Origin: Rhodococcus marinonascens NBRC 14363
GTDB lineage: Bacteria > Actinomycetota > Actinomycetes > Mycobacteriales > Mycobacteriaceae
Length of the DNA stretch: 64,000 nucleotides
Assembly: GCF_001894885.1 (NCBI RefSeq)
Contig: NZ_BCXB01000003.1
Span: 124,001 to 188,000 of the forward strand
Direction: 5' to 3'
In this document: positions 26,953 through 36,726 of the stretch, in pieces
Position numbering within the stretch: the first letter of the stretch is position 1
How the letters are laid out: the number at the start of each line of letters is the position of its first letter
Position numbers and translations under genes: made by a program
The notes under the pieces: generated by a model
What the model was told of the DNA's origin: nothing
The model's database searches: none
The model's input: the letters and a program-made list of their open reading frames with translations, nothing else

Positions 26953-28419
26953 ATGACGACACTCTCCGAACGCCTGGAAGACGAATCGGCGGCACCGCCA
27001 CCAGGTCAGACAACGGCGCCGCCAGGGCAGACTCGCGGCCGAATCGTGCCTGTCTGGCTGGCAATCGTCGCTGCCTCGATGCCTATGTTCATGGCCACAC
27101 TCGACAACCTGGTGTTGACCAGTGCCTTGCCCGTGATTCAGCGTGACCTCGGCGCGTCGGTGGGCCAACTGCAGTGGTTCATGAACGCTTTCACGCTCGC
27201 CTTTGCGACACTGATGCTGACGCTGTCGGCGCTTGGTGACCGGCTCGGCAGGCGTCGCGTATTCCTCTGGGGTATCGCACTGTTCGCACTGGCATCCATC
27301 GCATCAGCCTTGTCGACCACCTCGGAGATGCTGATTGCCGCGCGGGCCGTCCAGGGTGTCGGAGCTGCCGCGATCATGCCGCTCTCGTTGACCTTGCTCG
27401 CCGGCGCGGTGCCGCACGCCAAGCGTGCGCTCGCCATCGGTGTATGGGGTGGCGTCTCAGGGCTGGGTATCGCGCTCGGACCGGTCGTCGGGGGCGCCGT
27501 CGTCGACGGCGTGTCGTGGCAGGCCATCTTCTGGATCAACGTTCCGGTTGCGGCTGTGGCGATCCCGTTGGCGCTTTATGCACTCGGTGAGTCGAAGGGG
27601 AAACGGCAACCGCTGGATCTGCCCGGCGTACTCCTTGCCGGAGTCGCCGTGTTCGTCGGCGTCTGGGGAATCGTGCACGGCAACGAAGACGGGTGGACCA
27701 GTACCACAGTTCTCGGCGCGCTCATCGGCTCCGCCGCGTTGCTCGCGGCGTTCGTGGTCCGCGAGTTGCGCACGCCGTTCCCGCTGATCCCACTGCGACT
27801 GTTCCGGTCCCGGCAGTTCTCCCTCGCCAACGTAATCGGGCTGACGTTCACTCTCGGGATGATGGGTGCGGTCTTCCTCCTGTCGCAGTACCTCCAGATC
27901 GCCATGGGATATTCGCCGTTCGAGGCGGGGTTGCGGACCTTGCCCTGGACGGCCGCTCCGATGGTGGTCGCGCCGATCGCGGGGATCCTCGCACCGCGAC
28001 TGGGGTTGCGTGCGCTCCTCGTTACCGGACTGGTCCTGCAGGGACTGTCCCTGCTCTGGATGGCGTCGCTCATCGTCCCCGGGGTCGCCTACAGCAGCAT
28101 GATTCCCGCGTTCGTCATGGCCGGCGCGGGCATGGGCCTGACGTTCGCGCCCACCGCGACCGCCGTCCTCGCCGACATGCCCGAGGCCGACCACGGAACG
28201 GCGAGTTCGACCAACGCCACACTCCGTGAGATCGGTATCGCGCTGGGTATAGCGCTACTCACCGCGGTATTCCTCTCTGCGGGGGGAAGCCTCACACCCA
28301 CTGGATACGTCGATGCACTCGCACCCGCCTTGAACGTGGGAGCCGGATTTGTTGCAATTGCGGTTGTCGCGGCAGCTTTGATGCCAGGCCGGACCAAGGC
28401 GGTCATGGCGTCGAGATAG
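26953..28419 (+). CDS. DHA2-family MFS drug exporter
   Basis: A 488-residue transporter with about 14 hydrophobic segments. Motif A is ALGDRLGRRRVFLWGIALF; motif C-like ISxLGIALGPVVGG appears as GLGIALGPVVGGAVV in helix 5; helix 1 contains MFMATLDNLVLTSALPVIQ. The N-terminus carries about 30 polar residues with a PPGQT duplicate. Control by the divergent TetR regulator implies induction by an exported toxin or drug. It differs in sequence from the EfpA-like pump at 18.3 kb, so the two are not recent duplicates. Confidence 0.88.
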   Translation: MTTLSERLEDESAAPPPGQTTAPPGQTRGRIVPVWLAIVAASMPMFMATLDNLVLTSALPVIQRDLGASVGQLQWFMNAFTLAFATLMLTLSALGDRLGRRRVFLWGIALFALASIASALSTTSEMLIAARAVQGVGAAAIMPLSLTLLAGAVPHAKRALAIGVWGGVSGLGIALGPVVGGAVVDGVSWQAIFWINVPVAAVAIPLALYALGESKGKRQPLDLPGVLLAGVAVFVGVWGIVHGNEDGWTSTTVLGALIGSAALLAAFVVRELRTPFPLIPLRLFRSRQFSLANVIGLTFTLGMMGAVFLLSQYLQIAMGYSPFEAGLRTLPWTAAPMVVAPIAGILAPRLGLRALLVTGLVLQGLSLLWMASLIVPGVAYSSMIPAFVMAGAGMGLTFAPTATAVLADMPEADHGTASSTNATLREIGIALGIALLTAVFLSAGGSLTPTGYVDALAPALNVGAGFVAIAVVAAALMPGRTKAVMASR

Positions 28420-28464
28420 CCGTCACGTCGTGTGGGCGTCCCGGCTGCCGGAAACCAAGCGTGG

Positions 28465-28908
28465 TCAGGGCTGGCCGGGGAACGGATCTGTGACGGGGTC
28501 CGTGCCGAGGGCGACGTGCCAGTCGGCTTCCCTGATCGCCGCGTCGGTGAGCGCCTTGACACCGAGCGAGCGAGTGTCCCCCGTCTCACCGTGTTCGACG
28601 ACTGCTCGCCAGGCGACGGCGGTGTCTGCCTCCGCCTGCGCAGCCAATTGGGCTGCGGTGATCGGATCGACAACTGGGAACGGCAGTGTGTAGCCCGCCG
28701 CGGCGGCGGGGGCTGCCATGTCCGCTGCGGTCAGCATGTCGGTCAGGGAATCACGGCAGGCCCGGTGGCCCCCGGCGTCAGCAGCCACCTGCGTCGCCCG
28801 GGTCGGGTTGGAGAAAGCGGCGACCACTCCATAGGCGAACACCGCTGCATGTTCTGCGGTCAGGGCGTCAGCGAGGCTAGGACCCTCCCCCGCGGTAGGC
28901 GTGGTCAT
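28465..28908 (-). CDS. DUF4439 ferritin-like protein
   Basis: A 147-residue Ala-rich helical protein: LADALTAEHAAVFAYGVVAA begins a four-helix-bundle pattern, with HRACRDSLTDMLTAA and LAAQAEADTAVAWRAVVEH as later helices. This fits the ferritin-like DUF4439 family; metal-binding EH pairs are partly visible but activity is unproven. The ATG at 28908 overlaps the stop of the upstream lipoprotein gene by four bases (ATGA). The pair equals Rv2844-Rv2843 near proS/rimP in mycobacteria in position and character. Confidence 0.75.
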   Translation of the reverse strand: MTTPTAGEGPSLADALTAEHAAVFAYGVVAAFSNPTRATQVAADAGGHRACRDSLTDMLTAADMAAPAAAAGYTLPFPVVDPITAAQLAAQAEADTAVAWRAVVEHGETGDTRSLGVKALTDAAIREADWHVALGTDPVTDPFPGQP

Positions 28909-29426
28909 CGCAGCAACACCGCCAGATAGGTCGCACACGCGGCGCTGATCGATGCACACAGTCCCGCCCGGTATGCGGTGAGCGTCCGAGCCGAATCGGC
29001 CGCGTTGCGTTGCGATTCGGCCAGGCCTGCCCGTAATTGATCCAGGCCGGGGGGTGCGGTCGGACTCGTCGGGGGAGGCGACGTGGTGGGTGCGGTGCCG
29101 TCGGGATAGCTACCAGCGAACCTGGCGATTTCGGCGTCCAGAGCGTCGGCGTGTGCGGTGCGCTGAACGCGGACGAGTTCCAGTGCCGCAGCCCGATCGG
29201 GGACCAGTGCGATCGTCGCTGCCGCGCGTGCCGCGTCGCGGCGAGCCAATCGCGATTGGGCGATCAGGGAATCGGTCTCGGCGCCGGAGTCGTCGGCGGT
29301 GGCGCACCCCGTCAACAGGGGGATGCTCGTGACACCGAAGGCTGAGGCTGCCGCGAACCGGATAGCGGTGCGCCGGGACACGGTGGGACCGAGGTTTAGA
29401 CGCCGGGAGGCGGGGGGCTTGAGCAC
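28905..29426 (-). CDS. Putative Tat-exported lipoprotein, Ala-rich
   Basis: A 173-residue protein. The N-terminus has a twin-arginine motif SRRTAIRF, a hydrophobic stretch FAAASAFGVTSIPLL and a lipobox LLTGC, so it is probably exported folded and lipidated. The mature part is helical and Ala/Arg-rich with a Pro/Thr/Ser linker (GTAPTTSPPPTSPTAPP). It has no recognised catalytic motif. It is coupled by overlap with the ferritin-like gene, so both products may act together at the cell surface. It is divergent from rimP. Confidence 0.7.
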   Translation of the reverse strand: MLKPPASRRLNLGPTVSRRTAIRFAAASAFGVTSIPLLTGCATADDSGAETDSLIAQSRLARRDAARAAATIALVPDRAAALELVRVQRTAHADALDAEIARFAGSYPDGTAPTTSPPPTSPTAPPGLDQLRAGLAESQRNAADSARTLTAYRAGLCASISAACATYLAVLLR

Positions 29427-29616
29427 CGTTCCATGGTGCCAGGTCGGGTCGCAATCCTGGGAATCGAGGACCGGGGCTGGTCACGGGCACACCGAATCGG
29501 CGTTACTCTTAGATGCTCGAACCAGTCGGGACGGGTGTGAGGTGCTGTGCGCGCAGCAAGGTGAACGCCCGACCCAGACGCCCCACCGATGACAATTGAA
29601 ACGAGGAGCTTTCCCG

Positions 29617-30186
29617 ATGCCGGTTCCATCCAAGGAGAGGGTGACGGAAGTCATCTCCGATCTGGTGCAACGCCAAGGCTACGACGTGGAGGACGTTGCC
29701 GTCACTCTCGCCGGTAGGCACAGCGCGGTCCGGATCATGGTGGACAGCGACTCCGGACTCCAGCTCGACGCGGTTGCGCAGTTGAGCCACGAGATCTCGG
29801 AAGTATTCGACTCGATCTCCGATTTCGGCGAGTCCCCGTACACGCTCGAGGTCACATCTCCGGGTATCGGCCGGCCACTCACACACGAGCGGCACTGGCG
29901 CCGGGCCCGTGGCCGCAGGGCCCGCATCGATCTCGCGCACGAGACGGTCGTGGGTCGGATCGGTGCGTTCGACGGCGAGTCGGTCTCTGTGGTGATCGGT
30001 TCGCGCGCAGGCCTGGATATTCGCCGTATCCATATCCGTGATGTCCACAAAGCTGTTGTGCAGGTGGAGTTCTCGAAGCCCGATCCACGAGAGTTGGAGT
30101 TGGCGGGCGGAATTCCCGAGGGCCGGGTGGCGCCTGCGGACGCCGAGGCGTCGGACGATGGAGAAGTAGAGGAGTTGGACAAGTGA
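29617..30186 (+). CDS. rimP: Ribosome maturation factor RimP
   Basis: RimP assists assembly of the 30S subunit. The 189-residue product has the N-terminal domain ([37 protein letters not shown]) and the signature [20 protein letters not shown], followed by the SH3-like C-terminal domain and an acidic tail. The ATG at 29617 follows GAGGAGC; a TTG at 29596 in frame would overlap this ribosome site and is rejected. Its stop overlaps the nusA GTG by four bases, starting the rimP-nusA-ylxR-infB operon. Confidence 0.92.
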   Translation: MPVPSKERVTEVISDLVQRQGYDVEDVAVTLAGRHSAVRIMVDSDSGLQLDAVAQLSHEISEVFDSISDFGESPYTLEVTSPGIGRPLTHERHWRRARGRRARIDLAHETVVGRIGAFDGESVSVVIGSRAGLDIRRIHIRDVHKAVVQVEFSKPDPRELELAGGIPEGRVAPADAEASDDGEVEELDK

Positions 30187-31214
30187 ATATCGACATCAAA
30201 GAGTTGCGCGCCATCGAGGCGGACAAAGGCATCTCGATCGAGACGGTCATCTCGACCCTTCAGACGGCATTGCTGACCGCCTATAGGCACACCGAAGGGC
30301 ATCAGGCGCACGCGAGGATCGATGTGGACATCAAGAGTGGCGTCGTGCGGGTGATGGCACATGACGTCGACTCCGAGGGGAACATGATCGGCGAGGAGTG
30401 GGACGACACTCCGGAAGGGTTCGGGCGGATCGCCGCGACCACCGCGCGTCAGGTCATCCTGCAGCGTCTCCGCGACGCCGAGCACGAGCGCAGCTTCGGC
30501 GAGTACGCCACGCACGAGGGTGAGATCGTCGGTGGCGTCGTTCAGCGCGACACGCGGGCGAATTCTCGCGGGATGGTCGTGGTGCGGATCGGCAGCGAGG
30601 CGCACGGCACCGAAGGACTGATCCCGCCGGCAGAGCAAGTGCCCGGTGAAAATTACGAGCACGGAGAGCGACTCAAGTGTTACGTCGTCGGTGTCGCCCG
30701 CGGCCAGCGTGGACCGCAGATCACGTTGTCGCGCACACACCCGAACCTCGTCCGGAAACTGTTCGCGCTCGAGGTTCCGGAAATCGCGGACGGTTCGGTG
30801 GAGATCATCGCCGTCGCCCGCGAGGCCGGACACCGGTCGAAGATCGCCGTTCAGTCCCGAGTGCAGGGGTTGAATGCGAAGGGTGCGTGTATCGGCCCGG
30901 TCGGTCAGCGCGTGCGCAACGTGATGAGCGAACTTGCCGGCGAGAAGATCGACATCATCGACTTCGACGATGAGCCGGCCCAGTTCGTCGCCAACGCACT
31001 GTCGCCGTCGAAAGTGGTCTCCGTCACTGTTGTAGACGCGGAGGCGCGGGCTGCGCGTGTCGTCGTTCCAGACTTCCAGTTGTCGCTGGCAATAGGCAAA
31101 GAGGGGCAAAATGCCCGTCTTGCTGCGCGCTTGACGGGGTGGCGAATCGACATTCGTAGTGACGCGGCTCCCGCCCCGGATGCAGCAGATGGACCCGCGG
31201 CGAGCAGTCATTGA
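30183..31214 (+). CDS. nusA: Transcription termination/antitermination factor NusA
   Basis: NusA binds RNA polymerase and modulates pausing, termination and rRNA antitermination. Order of domains: N-terminal RNAP-binding part, S1 domain near residues 110-185 ([20 protein letters not shown]), then two KH domains ([40 protein letters not shown]). The 343-residue length and lack of acidic C-terminal repeats are normal for actinobacteria. GTG start overlaps rimP. Confidence 0.95.
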   Translation: MNIDIKELRAIEADKGISIETVISTLQTALLTAYRHTEGHQAHARIDVDIKSGVVRVMAHDVDSEGNMIGEEWDDTPEGFGRIAATTARQVILQRLRDAEHERSFGEYATHEGEIVGGVVQRDTRANSRGMVVVRIGSEAHGTEGLIPPAEQVPGENYEHGERLKCYVVGVARGQRGPQITLSRTHPNLVRKLFALEVPEIADGSVEIIAVAREAGHRSKIAVQSRVQGLNAKGACIGPVGQRVRNVMSELAGEKIDIIDFDDEPAQFVANALSPSKVVSVTVVDAEARAARVVVPDFQLSLAIGKEGQNARLAARLTGWRIDIRSDAAPAPDAADGPAASSH

Positions 31215-31258
31215 CACGGGAATGCGGAGATCGGGGCGAGTCGGCGGTACAGTGGTCA

Positions 31259-31612
31259 ATGGTTCAGCATGAGCTTCGCAATCCTGCGCGTGTTCGCTCC
31301 GGTTCACCGGTACGAACATGCATAGGATGTAGAGAGCGCGCGCTGGCTGTCGATCTACTCAGGGTCGTGGTAAGTGAGAACGGGCCGAAGGGCCACATAC
31401 TCGCCCCGGACCCGAGGCGCAGGCTTCCCGGACGAGGTGCGTGGCTGCACCCCGAGCAGGCTTGTCTGAGTCTCGCGGAACGACGCCGAGCATTCGGCAG
31501 AGCACTGCGGTTGTCCGGCAGTGTCGACACGTCAGTAGTCGATCACTGGATGCTGGCAGGACACACACCCAGAGCAATACCTCTCGAACAGAACAGGCAC
31601 AAGCACTCATGA
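31259..31612 (+). CDS. ylxR: YlxR family RNA-binding protein (DUF448)
   Basis: A small basic protein of 117 residues with the YlxR signature VRTCIGCRERALAVDLLRVV and GRGAWLHPEQACLSLAERRR. It is encoded between nusA and infB in most Gram-positive bacteria; it is thought to bind RNA, and in B. subtilis it has been linked to RNase P. The start is uncertain: ATG at 31259 has no clear ribosome site, and a TTG at 31211 overlapping the nusA stop could allow translational coupling. Confidence 0.85.
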   Translation: MVQHELRNPARVRSGSPVRTCIGCRERALAVDLLRVVVSENGPKGHILAPDPRRRLPGRGAWLHPEQACLSLAERRRAFGRALRLSGSVDTSVVDHWMLAGHTPRAIPLEQNRHKHS

Positions 31613-31719
31613 GCACACCGTGAAGCACCAGCGATGATCGTCCATCGGAGATAACCCGAGGTCGTGCGGACCCCCCGCTGAGGGGACCCTCCTGCTCGAC
31701 CTCATCAGTGAGGAGAGCA

Positions 31720-34701
31720 GTGGCAGGCAAGGCCCGCGTGCACGAGTTGGCTAAAGAACTCGGTGTCACAAGTAAAGAACTACTCGCAACGCTCAAGGAG
31801 CAGGGCGAGTTCGTGAAGTCGGCGTCCTCCACGGTGGAGGCGCCCGTTGCTCGTCGTCTGAGGGAATCGTTCCCATCTGAGACATCCACCGATTCAGTAG
31901 CCAAACCCGGTGCGCCCGCGCCGAGTGCCCCGGCGACCGCCTCGAAGCCGGGTGGACCACGGCCAGGGCCTAGGCCCGGCCCCCCGGCAGCGCCCGCGAC
32001 TCCTGCGGCCGAGGCGCAAGCCCCGGCCGCACCCGAAGCACGCGCTGTCACCCCGGCGGCACCGACGACCAGTGCCCCCAAGCCCGGTCGTCCCACCTCG
32101 GTTGTACCCGCAGCCCCGGTTGTACCCGCAGCCCCGGTTGTACCCGCAGCCCCGGCCGCACCCGCAGCCCCGGCCGCACCCGCAGCCCCGGCCGCACCCG
32201 CAGCCCCGGCCGCTCCGGCGGCTAGCGCTCCGGCAGCCAGCGCTCCGGCTGCTCCGGCGGCTAGCGCTCCGGCAACTCCGTCGACGGGCGCGAAGCCGGG
32301 TGGCCCGCGTCCAGGTCCGAAGCCCCCGCGCATCGGTAACAACCCGTACTCGTCGGCTCCGGCCGAACGTCCGGCCCCGCGTCCGGCTCCGGGTCAGGGT
32401 GGTCCCCGTCCGGCTCCGGGTCAGGGTGGTCCCCGTCCGGCTCCGGGTCAGGGTGGTCCCCGTCCGGCTCCGGGTCAGGGTGGTCCCCGTCCGGCTCCGG
32501 GTCAGGGTGGTCCCCGTCCCAGCCCGGGCTCGATGCCTCCTCGCCCCAATCCGGGTGCGATGCCGGCCCGGTCGGCGCGGCCCGCTCCCAGCGGTCGTCC
32601 CGGTCGTCCCGGCGGAGCTCCGGGCGGTCGTCCCGGTGGCGGCGGCGGTGGCGGTGGCGGTGGCGGATACCGCGGTGGTGGCGGTGCTCCCGGTGCAGGC
32701 GCAGGTGCACCCGGTGGCGGCGCTCCCGCAGGTGGATTCCGCGGTCGTCCCGGTGGCGGCGGTCGCCCCGGTCAGCGTGGTGCCGCAGCCGGAGCGTTCG
32801 GTCGCCCCGGTGGCGCCCCACGTCGCGGTCGCAAGTCGAAGCGGCAGAAGCGGCAGGAATACGATTCCATGCAGGCGCCCGCCATCGGTGGCGTGCGGTT
32901 GCCCCGTGGCAACGGCGAATCCATTCGCCTCGCTCGTGGCGCCTCTCTCTCGGACTTCGCTGAGAAGATCGATGCGAACCCGGCAGCATTGGTGCAGGCA
33001 CTGTTCAACCTCGGCGAGATGGTGACGGCAACCCAGTCGGTCAACGACGAGACACTTGAACTGCTCGGCGGCGAGATGAATTACGTCGTCCAGGTGGTGA
33101 GCCCAGAGGACGAAGACCGCGAACTGCTCGACAGCTTCGACCTCACCTACGGCGAGGACGAAGGCGGCGAAGAGGACCTCGAGTCCCGTCCGCCGGTGGT
33201 CACCGTCATGGGCCACGTCGACCACGGTAAGACCCGACTGCTGGACACGATCCGCAAGGCCAATGTTCGTGAAGCCGAGGCCGGCGGTATCACGCAGCAC
33301 ATCGGTGCCTACCAGGTACTCACGGAGCTCGACGGCAATGAACGTCTCGTGACGTTCATCGACACTCCCGGTCACGAGGCCTTTACGGCCATGCGTGCCC
33401 GCGGTGCCAAGGCCACCGACCTCGCGATCCTGGTCGTCGCCGCCGACGACGGCGTCATGCCGCAGACGGTGGAAGCGATCAACCACGCCCAGGCGGCCGA
33501 CGTGCCGATCGTGGTCGCGGTGAACAAGATCGACAAGGAAGGCGCGAACCCGGACAAGATCCGGCAGCAGCTCACTGAATACGGACTGGTCGCCGAGGAG
33601 TACGGCGGAGAAACCATGTTCGTCGACATCTCGGCGAAACAGGGCACCAACATCGACGCACTGCTCGACGCTGTGCTGTTGACAGCGGATGCCGCCCTGG
33701 ACCTGCGAGCAAACCCGGACATGGATGCTCAGGGTGTTGCCATCGAGGCGCACCTCGACCGTGGACGCGGCCCCGTCGCAACCGTGCTCATCCAGCGCGG
33801 AACGCTACGGGTCGGCGACTCGATCGTGGCCGGCGATGCATACGGTCGTGTGCGCCGCATGGTTGACGAGCACGGCGACGACGTGCTCGAGGCCCTGCCC
33901 TCGCGTCCCGTCCAGGTGGTTGGTTTCACGTCGGTTCCAGGGGCAGGCGACAACCTGCTCGTGGTCGACGAGGACCGTATCGCCCGTCAGATCGCGGATC
34001 GGCGCAATGCGCGTAAGCGCAACGCCCTGGCCGCAAAGAGCCGCAAGCGCATCAGCCTCGAGGACCTGGATTCGGCTCTCAAGGAGACCTCGCAGCTCAA
34101 CCTCATCCTCAAGGGCGACAATTCGGGAACCGTGGAGGCTTTGGAAGAGGCCCTGCACGGCATCGTGATCGACGACGAGGTGCAGTTGCGCATCATCGAC
34201 CGTGGTGTCGGTGGCGTCACCGAGACCAACGTCAACCTGGCCGCCGCGTCGAACGCGATCATCATCGGGTTCAACGTCCGCGCTGAGGGCAAGGCGACCG
34301 AGTTGGCGAACCGCGAGGGCGTCGACATCCGGTACTACTCGGTGATCTACCAGGCCATCGACGAGGTCGAGAAGGCGCTCAAGGGCATGCTCAAGCCGAT
34401 CTACGAAGAGGTCGAATTGGGCAAGGCGGAGATCCGTGCGATGTTCCGTTCTTCCAAGGTTGGCAACATTGCCGGTTGCCTCATCACCTCTGGTGTCGTC
34501 CGTCGCAACGCGAAGGCCAGGCTGCTGCGTGACAGCGCGGTTGTCGCCGAGACCGTCACCATTTCCTCGCTCAAGCGGGAGAAGGAGGATGCGGTCGAGG
34601 TGCGCGAGGGTTACGAGTGCGGTTTGACTGTCACCTACTCGGACATCAAGGTCGGTGACGTCATCGAGGTCTACGAGCTTCGGGAAAAGCCGCGCGACTA
34701 G
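31720..34701 (+). CDS. infB: Translation initiation factor IF-2
   Basis: IF-2 positions initiator tRNA on the 30S subunit and promotes subunit joining. The 993-residue product has an N-terminal HTH ([20 protein letters not shown]), a long low-complexity linker at about residues 60-380 rich in Pro/Ala then Gly/Arg, a second IF2_N motif, and the GTPase domain with GHVDHGKT near 500, DTPGHEAF and NKIDKEG. Domains II-IV follow to LREKPRD. The start GTG at 31720 has GAGGAGAG upstream. The linker contains two families of perfect tandem repeats. Confidence 0.96.
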   Translation: MAGKARVHELAKELGVTSKELLATLKEQGEFVKSASSTVEAPVARRLRESFPSETSTDSVAKPGAPAPSAPATASKPGGPRPGPRPGPPAAPATPAAEAQAPAAPEARAVTPAAPTTSAPKPGRPTSVVPAAPVVPAAPVVPAAPAAPAAPAAPAAPAAPAAPAAPAASAPAASAPAAPAASAPATPSTGAKPGGPRPGPKPPRIGNNPYSSAPAERPAPRPAPGQGGPRPAPGQGGPRPAPGQGGPRPAPGQGGPRPAPGQGGPRPSPGSMPPRPNPGAMPARSARPAPSGRPGRPGGAPGGRPGGGGGGGGGGGYRGGGGAPGAGAGAPGGGAPAGGFRGRPGGGGRPGQRGAAAGAFGRPGGAPRRGRKSKRQKRQEYDSMQAPAIGGVRLPRGNGESIRLARGASLSDFAEKIDANPAALVQALFNLGEMVTATQSVNDETLELLGGEMNYVVQVVSPEDEDRELLDSFDLTYGEDEGGEEDLESRPPVVTVMGHVDHGKTRLLDTIRKANVREAEAGGITQHIGAYQVLTELDGNERLVTFIDTPGHEAFTAMRARGAKATDLAILVVAADDGVMPQTVEAINHAQAADVPIVVAVNKIDKEGANPDKIRQQLTEYGLVAEEYGGETMFVDISAKQGTNIDALLDAVLLTADAALDLRANPDMDAQGVAIEAHLDRGRGPVATVLIQRGTLRVGDSIVAGDAYGRVRRMVDEHGDDVLEALPSRPVQVVGFTSVPGAGDNLLVVDEDRIARQIADRRNARKRNALAAKSRKRISLEDLDSALKETSQLNLILKGDNSGTVEALEEALHGIVIDDEVQLRIIDRGVGGVTETNVNLAAASNAIIIGFNVRAEGKATELANREGVDIRYYSVIYQAIDEVEKALKGMLKPIYEEVELGKAEIRAMFRSSKVGNIAGCLITSGVVRRNAKARLLRDSAVVAETVTISSLKREKEDAVEVREGYECGLTVTYSDIKVGDVIEVYELREKPRD
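32383..32517 (+). repeat. Five perfect 27-bp repeats inside infB
   Basis: Five identical 27-bp units encode PAPGQGGPR. Upstream, at about 32101-32220, 18-bp units encode [12 protein letters not shown]. Both keep the frame. Such perfect DNA identity in a linker points to recent slippage. Confidence 0.95.
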
Positions 34702-34744
34702 TCACCACCAGTGTGGGGTGGCGTGGAAGTGTCATCCGGTGTGA

Positions 34745-34783
34745 GTGCTTCCCCGGCCGATTGAATCGGTCGGGGAAGTGCAC
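34745..34783 (+). terminator. Hairpin between infB and ylxP
   Basis: GTGCTTCCCCG...CGGGGAAGTGCAC forms a long stem with an inner CCGATT/AATCGG pairing. No T-run follows, and a strong ribosome site comes soon after, so it may attenuate rather than stop the operon transcript. Confidence 0.5.
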
Positions 34784-34803
34784 ACCTGCCAAAGGAGGAA
34801 GGC

Positions 34804-35094
34804 TTGTACGTAGGTGCGCTCGAGCTCGACATTTTGCTCGGTGACGTGCGATCTCTGAAAGAGAAGCGTGCAATGGTCAAACCCGTTTTGGCCGAGCTGC
34901 GACGCTACGGCGTCTCGGCGGCGGAGACCGGAGAACAGGATCGGTTCCGGCGGTCGATGCTTGGCGTCTCGATGGCGAGTTCGGGAGTCGATCACATCCA
35001 CGAGGTACTCGACACATGCGAGAGGCACGTCGCCGAGTTGCCTGAATTGCAACTCCTTGCCGTCCGGCGAAGGATTTTCGGCCCCGAGGACTGA
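34804..35094 (+). CDS. ylxP: YlxP/DUF503 family protein
   Basis: A 96-residue protein with the family start YVGALELDILLGDVRSLKEK and the C-terminal LPELQLLAVRRRIFGPED. The family sits between infB and rbfA in many Gram-positive genomes; its function is poorly defined. The TTG start at 34804 follows an AAAGGAGGAAGGC ribosome site, unusually strong, which decides the start in spite of the weak start codon. Confidence 0.88.
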   Translation: MYVGALELDILLGDVRSLKEKRAMVKPVLAELRRYGVSAAETGEQDRFRRSMLGVSMASSGVDHIHEVLDTCERHVAELPELQLLAVRRRIFGPED

Positions 35095-35208
35095 CCCGGT
35101 GCGCCCTGCCCGCCCCGCCGCCCGCGCGGCGCGGCGTGCAGAATGAACTACACAGCCGGACACGTAATCACAATTCATCGAGCGACCAGGGAGAGGAGTC
35201 TGATTGTC

Positions 35209-35703
35209 ATGGTGGATCCCGCCCGGGCACGCAAACTCGCCAAGCGCATCGGCACTATCGTCGCTATGGCGATTGATCATGAAATTAAGGACCCTCGACT
35301 GGAGTTCGTCACCATCACCGACACCAAGGTGACAGCCGACCTCCACGACGCCACCGTGTACTACACCGTCATGGGGGCCGACCTTGAGTTCGAACCGGAT
35401 CTGGTCACCGCGGCGGCCGGGTTGGAGAAGGCGAAGGGAGTTCTGCGCTCCAAGGTGGGCGCAGGAACCGGCGTCAGATTCACACCGACGCTGACGTTCG
35501 TCGCGGACACGGTCCCCGACACTGCCCGTCACATGGAGGAACTCCTGGCTCGTGCTCGCGCCGCCGATGTGGAGGTCGCGCGAGTCGCAGCCGACGCGAC
35601 TCCGGCCGGAGACCCCGACCCGTACAAGGAACCCTCAGTCGATGTCGATGTCGATGTCGATGTCGATGTCGACGAGTCGTCCGGTTCGCGCCGGGCGCAC
35701 TGA
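35209..35703 (+). CDS. rbfA: Ribosome-binding factor A
   Basis: RbfA is a KH-fold factor for late 16S processing and cold-shock 30S maturation. The 164-residue product has [40 protein letters not shown] and [20 protein letters not shown]. The ATG at 35209 lies about 12 nt after GAGAGGAG. The C-terminal tail is odd: six Val-Asp pairs encoded by a GTCGAT hexanucleotide run (about 35638-35672), a slippage-prone repeat giving an acidic tail of variable length. Confidence 0.93.
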   Translation: MVDPARARKLAKRIGTIVAMAIDHEIKDPRLEFVTITDTKVTADLHDATVYYTVMGADLEFEPDLVTAAAGLEKAKGVLRSKVGAGTGVRFTPTLTFVADTVPDTARHMEELLARARAADVEVARVAADATPAGDPDPYKEPSVDVDVDVDVDVDESSGSRRAH

Positions 35704-35714
35704 CACGGAGCGAC

Positions 35715-36716
35715 ATGACCCATACTCAGGAGACGTCCCTGTCTGAACTGGATCGCCAAGAGGTGCACCTGCCGCAGGCGGTCGCGGTTCTCGAGAATGC
35801 AACGTCGGTGACGATTCTCTGTCACATCCAACCCGATGCCGACACGATCGGTAGCGGGCTCGCCCTGGCACTGGTGCTCGAGCGCAAGGGAATCCCGGTG
35901 CAGGTTGCCTTTGGCGCGCCGGACGAGTTGCCCGAGTCGATGCGTGAGCTTCCGGGCACTCACCTACTGGTGCCGGCAAGTCAGGTTCGCCGCAACGTCG
36001 ATCTGTTGGTCACGGTGGACTGCGGCAGTGCGGGGCGTCTCGGGAGGCTTGCCGATCGCCTCGAGACCGCGGGTGAGACGCTCGTGATTGACCACCATCG
36101 GTCCAACACCCGATTCGGTCATATAAACCTGATCGAGGAGTCTGCGGAGTCGACGACCGCTGTCGTGGTACGGATGTTCGATCTATGGGGTGTGGACATC
36201 GACGCAGACGTCGCGCACTGCCTGTACGCGGGCTTGGTGACCGACACCGGTGCGTTCCGCTGGGTTCAGCCCGGCACCCACGCCCTGGCCGAGAGGCTCC
36301 TCGCCACCGGCATCGACGGCGCTCGCATAGCCCGGCGCCTGCTCGACACCCATCCGTTCGGTTGGCTGCCCATGCTCTCGGAGGTGCTCGCGTCGGCGAA
36401 ACTCTTACCCGACGCGGCAGGGGGGCGCGGACTGGTCTATGCGGTCATCCGGCAGGCCAACGTCGGAGGCCTCCGTTCCGAGGAGATCGAGAGTGTCATA
36501 GATATCGTCCGGACCACCTCCGAGGCCGAGGTGGCCGCAGTCCTCAAGGAAGCCGCGGATGGTAGCTGGGCGGTGTCGTTGCGGTCGAAATCAGACGTGG
36601 ACGTCTCCCTCGTGGCGGGGAATCTCGGCGGCGGCGGTCACCGGTTCGCCGCTGGCTACACCGCCACGGCAACCGCTGCTGAGATAGTGACGTCGCTGGT
36701 CGACTCGCTCGGCTGA
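35715..36716 (+). CDS. nrnA: Bifunctional oligoribonuclease/PAP phosphatase NrnA (DHH family)
   Basis: A DHH/DHHA1 phosphoesterase of 333 residues that degrades short oligonucleotides and 3'-phosphoadenosine 5'-phosphate; mycobacterial relatives also act on cyclic dinucleotides. Motifs: HIQPDADTIGSGLAL (metal site I), TVDCGSA, VIDHHRSNTRFGHINLI (the DHH), LVTDTGAFRW, and the C-terminal DHHA1 GGGGHRFAAG. It begins 11 bp after rbfA and fits the conserved order rbfA-nrnA-dinF. Confidence 0.93.
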   Translation: MTHTQETSLSELDRQEVHLPQAVAVLENATSVTILCHIQPDADTIGSGLALALVLERKGIPVQVAFGAPDELPESMRELPGTHLLVPASQVRRNVDLLVTVDCGSAGRLGRLADRLETAGETLVIDHHRSNTRFGHINLIEESAESTTAVVVRMFDLWGVDIDADVAHCLYAGLVTDTGAFRWVQPGTHALAERLLATGIDGARIARRLLDTHPFGWLPMLSEVLASAKLLPDAAGGRGLVYAVIRQANVGGLRSEEIESVIDIVRTTSEAEVAAVLKEAADGSWAVSLRSKSDVDVSLVAGNLGGGGHRFAAGYTATATAAEIVTSLVDSLG

Positions 36717-36726
36717 GGCCCTCTTC

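Noticed and set aside
31894-33753. 619-codon minus-strand ORF opposite infB
   Set aside because: It is low complexity, made by reading the infB linker repeats backwards.
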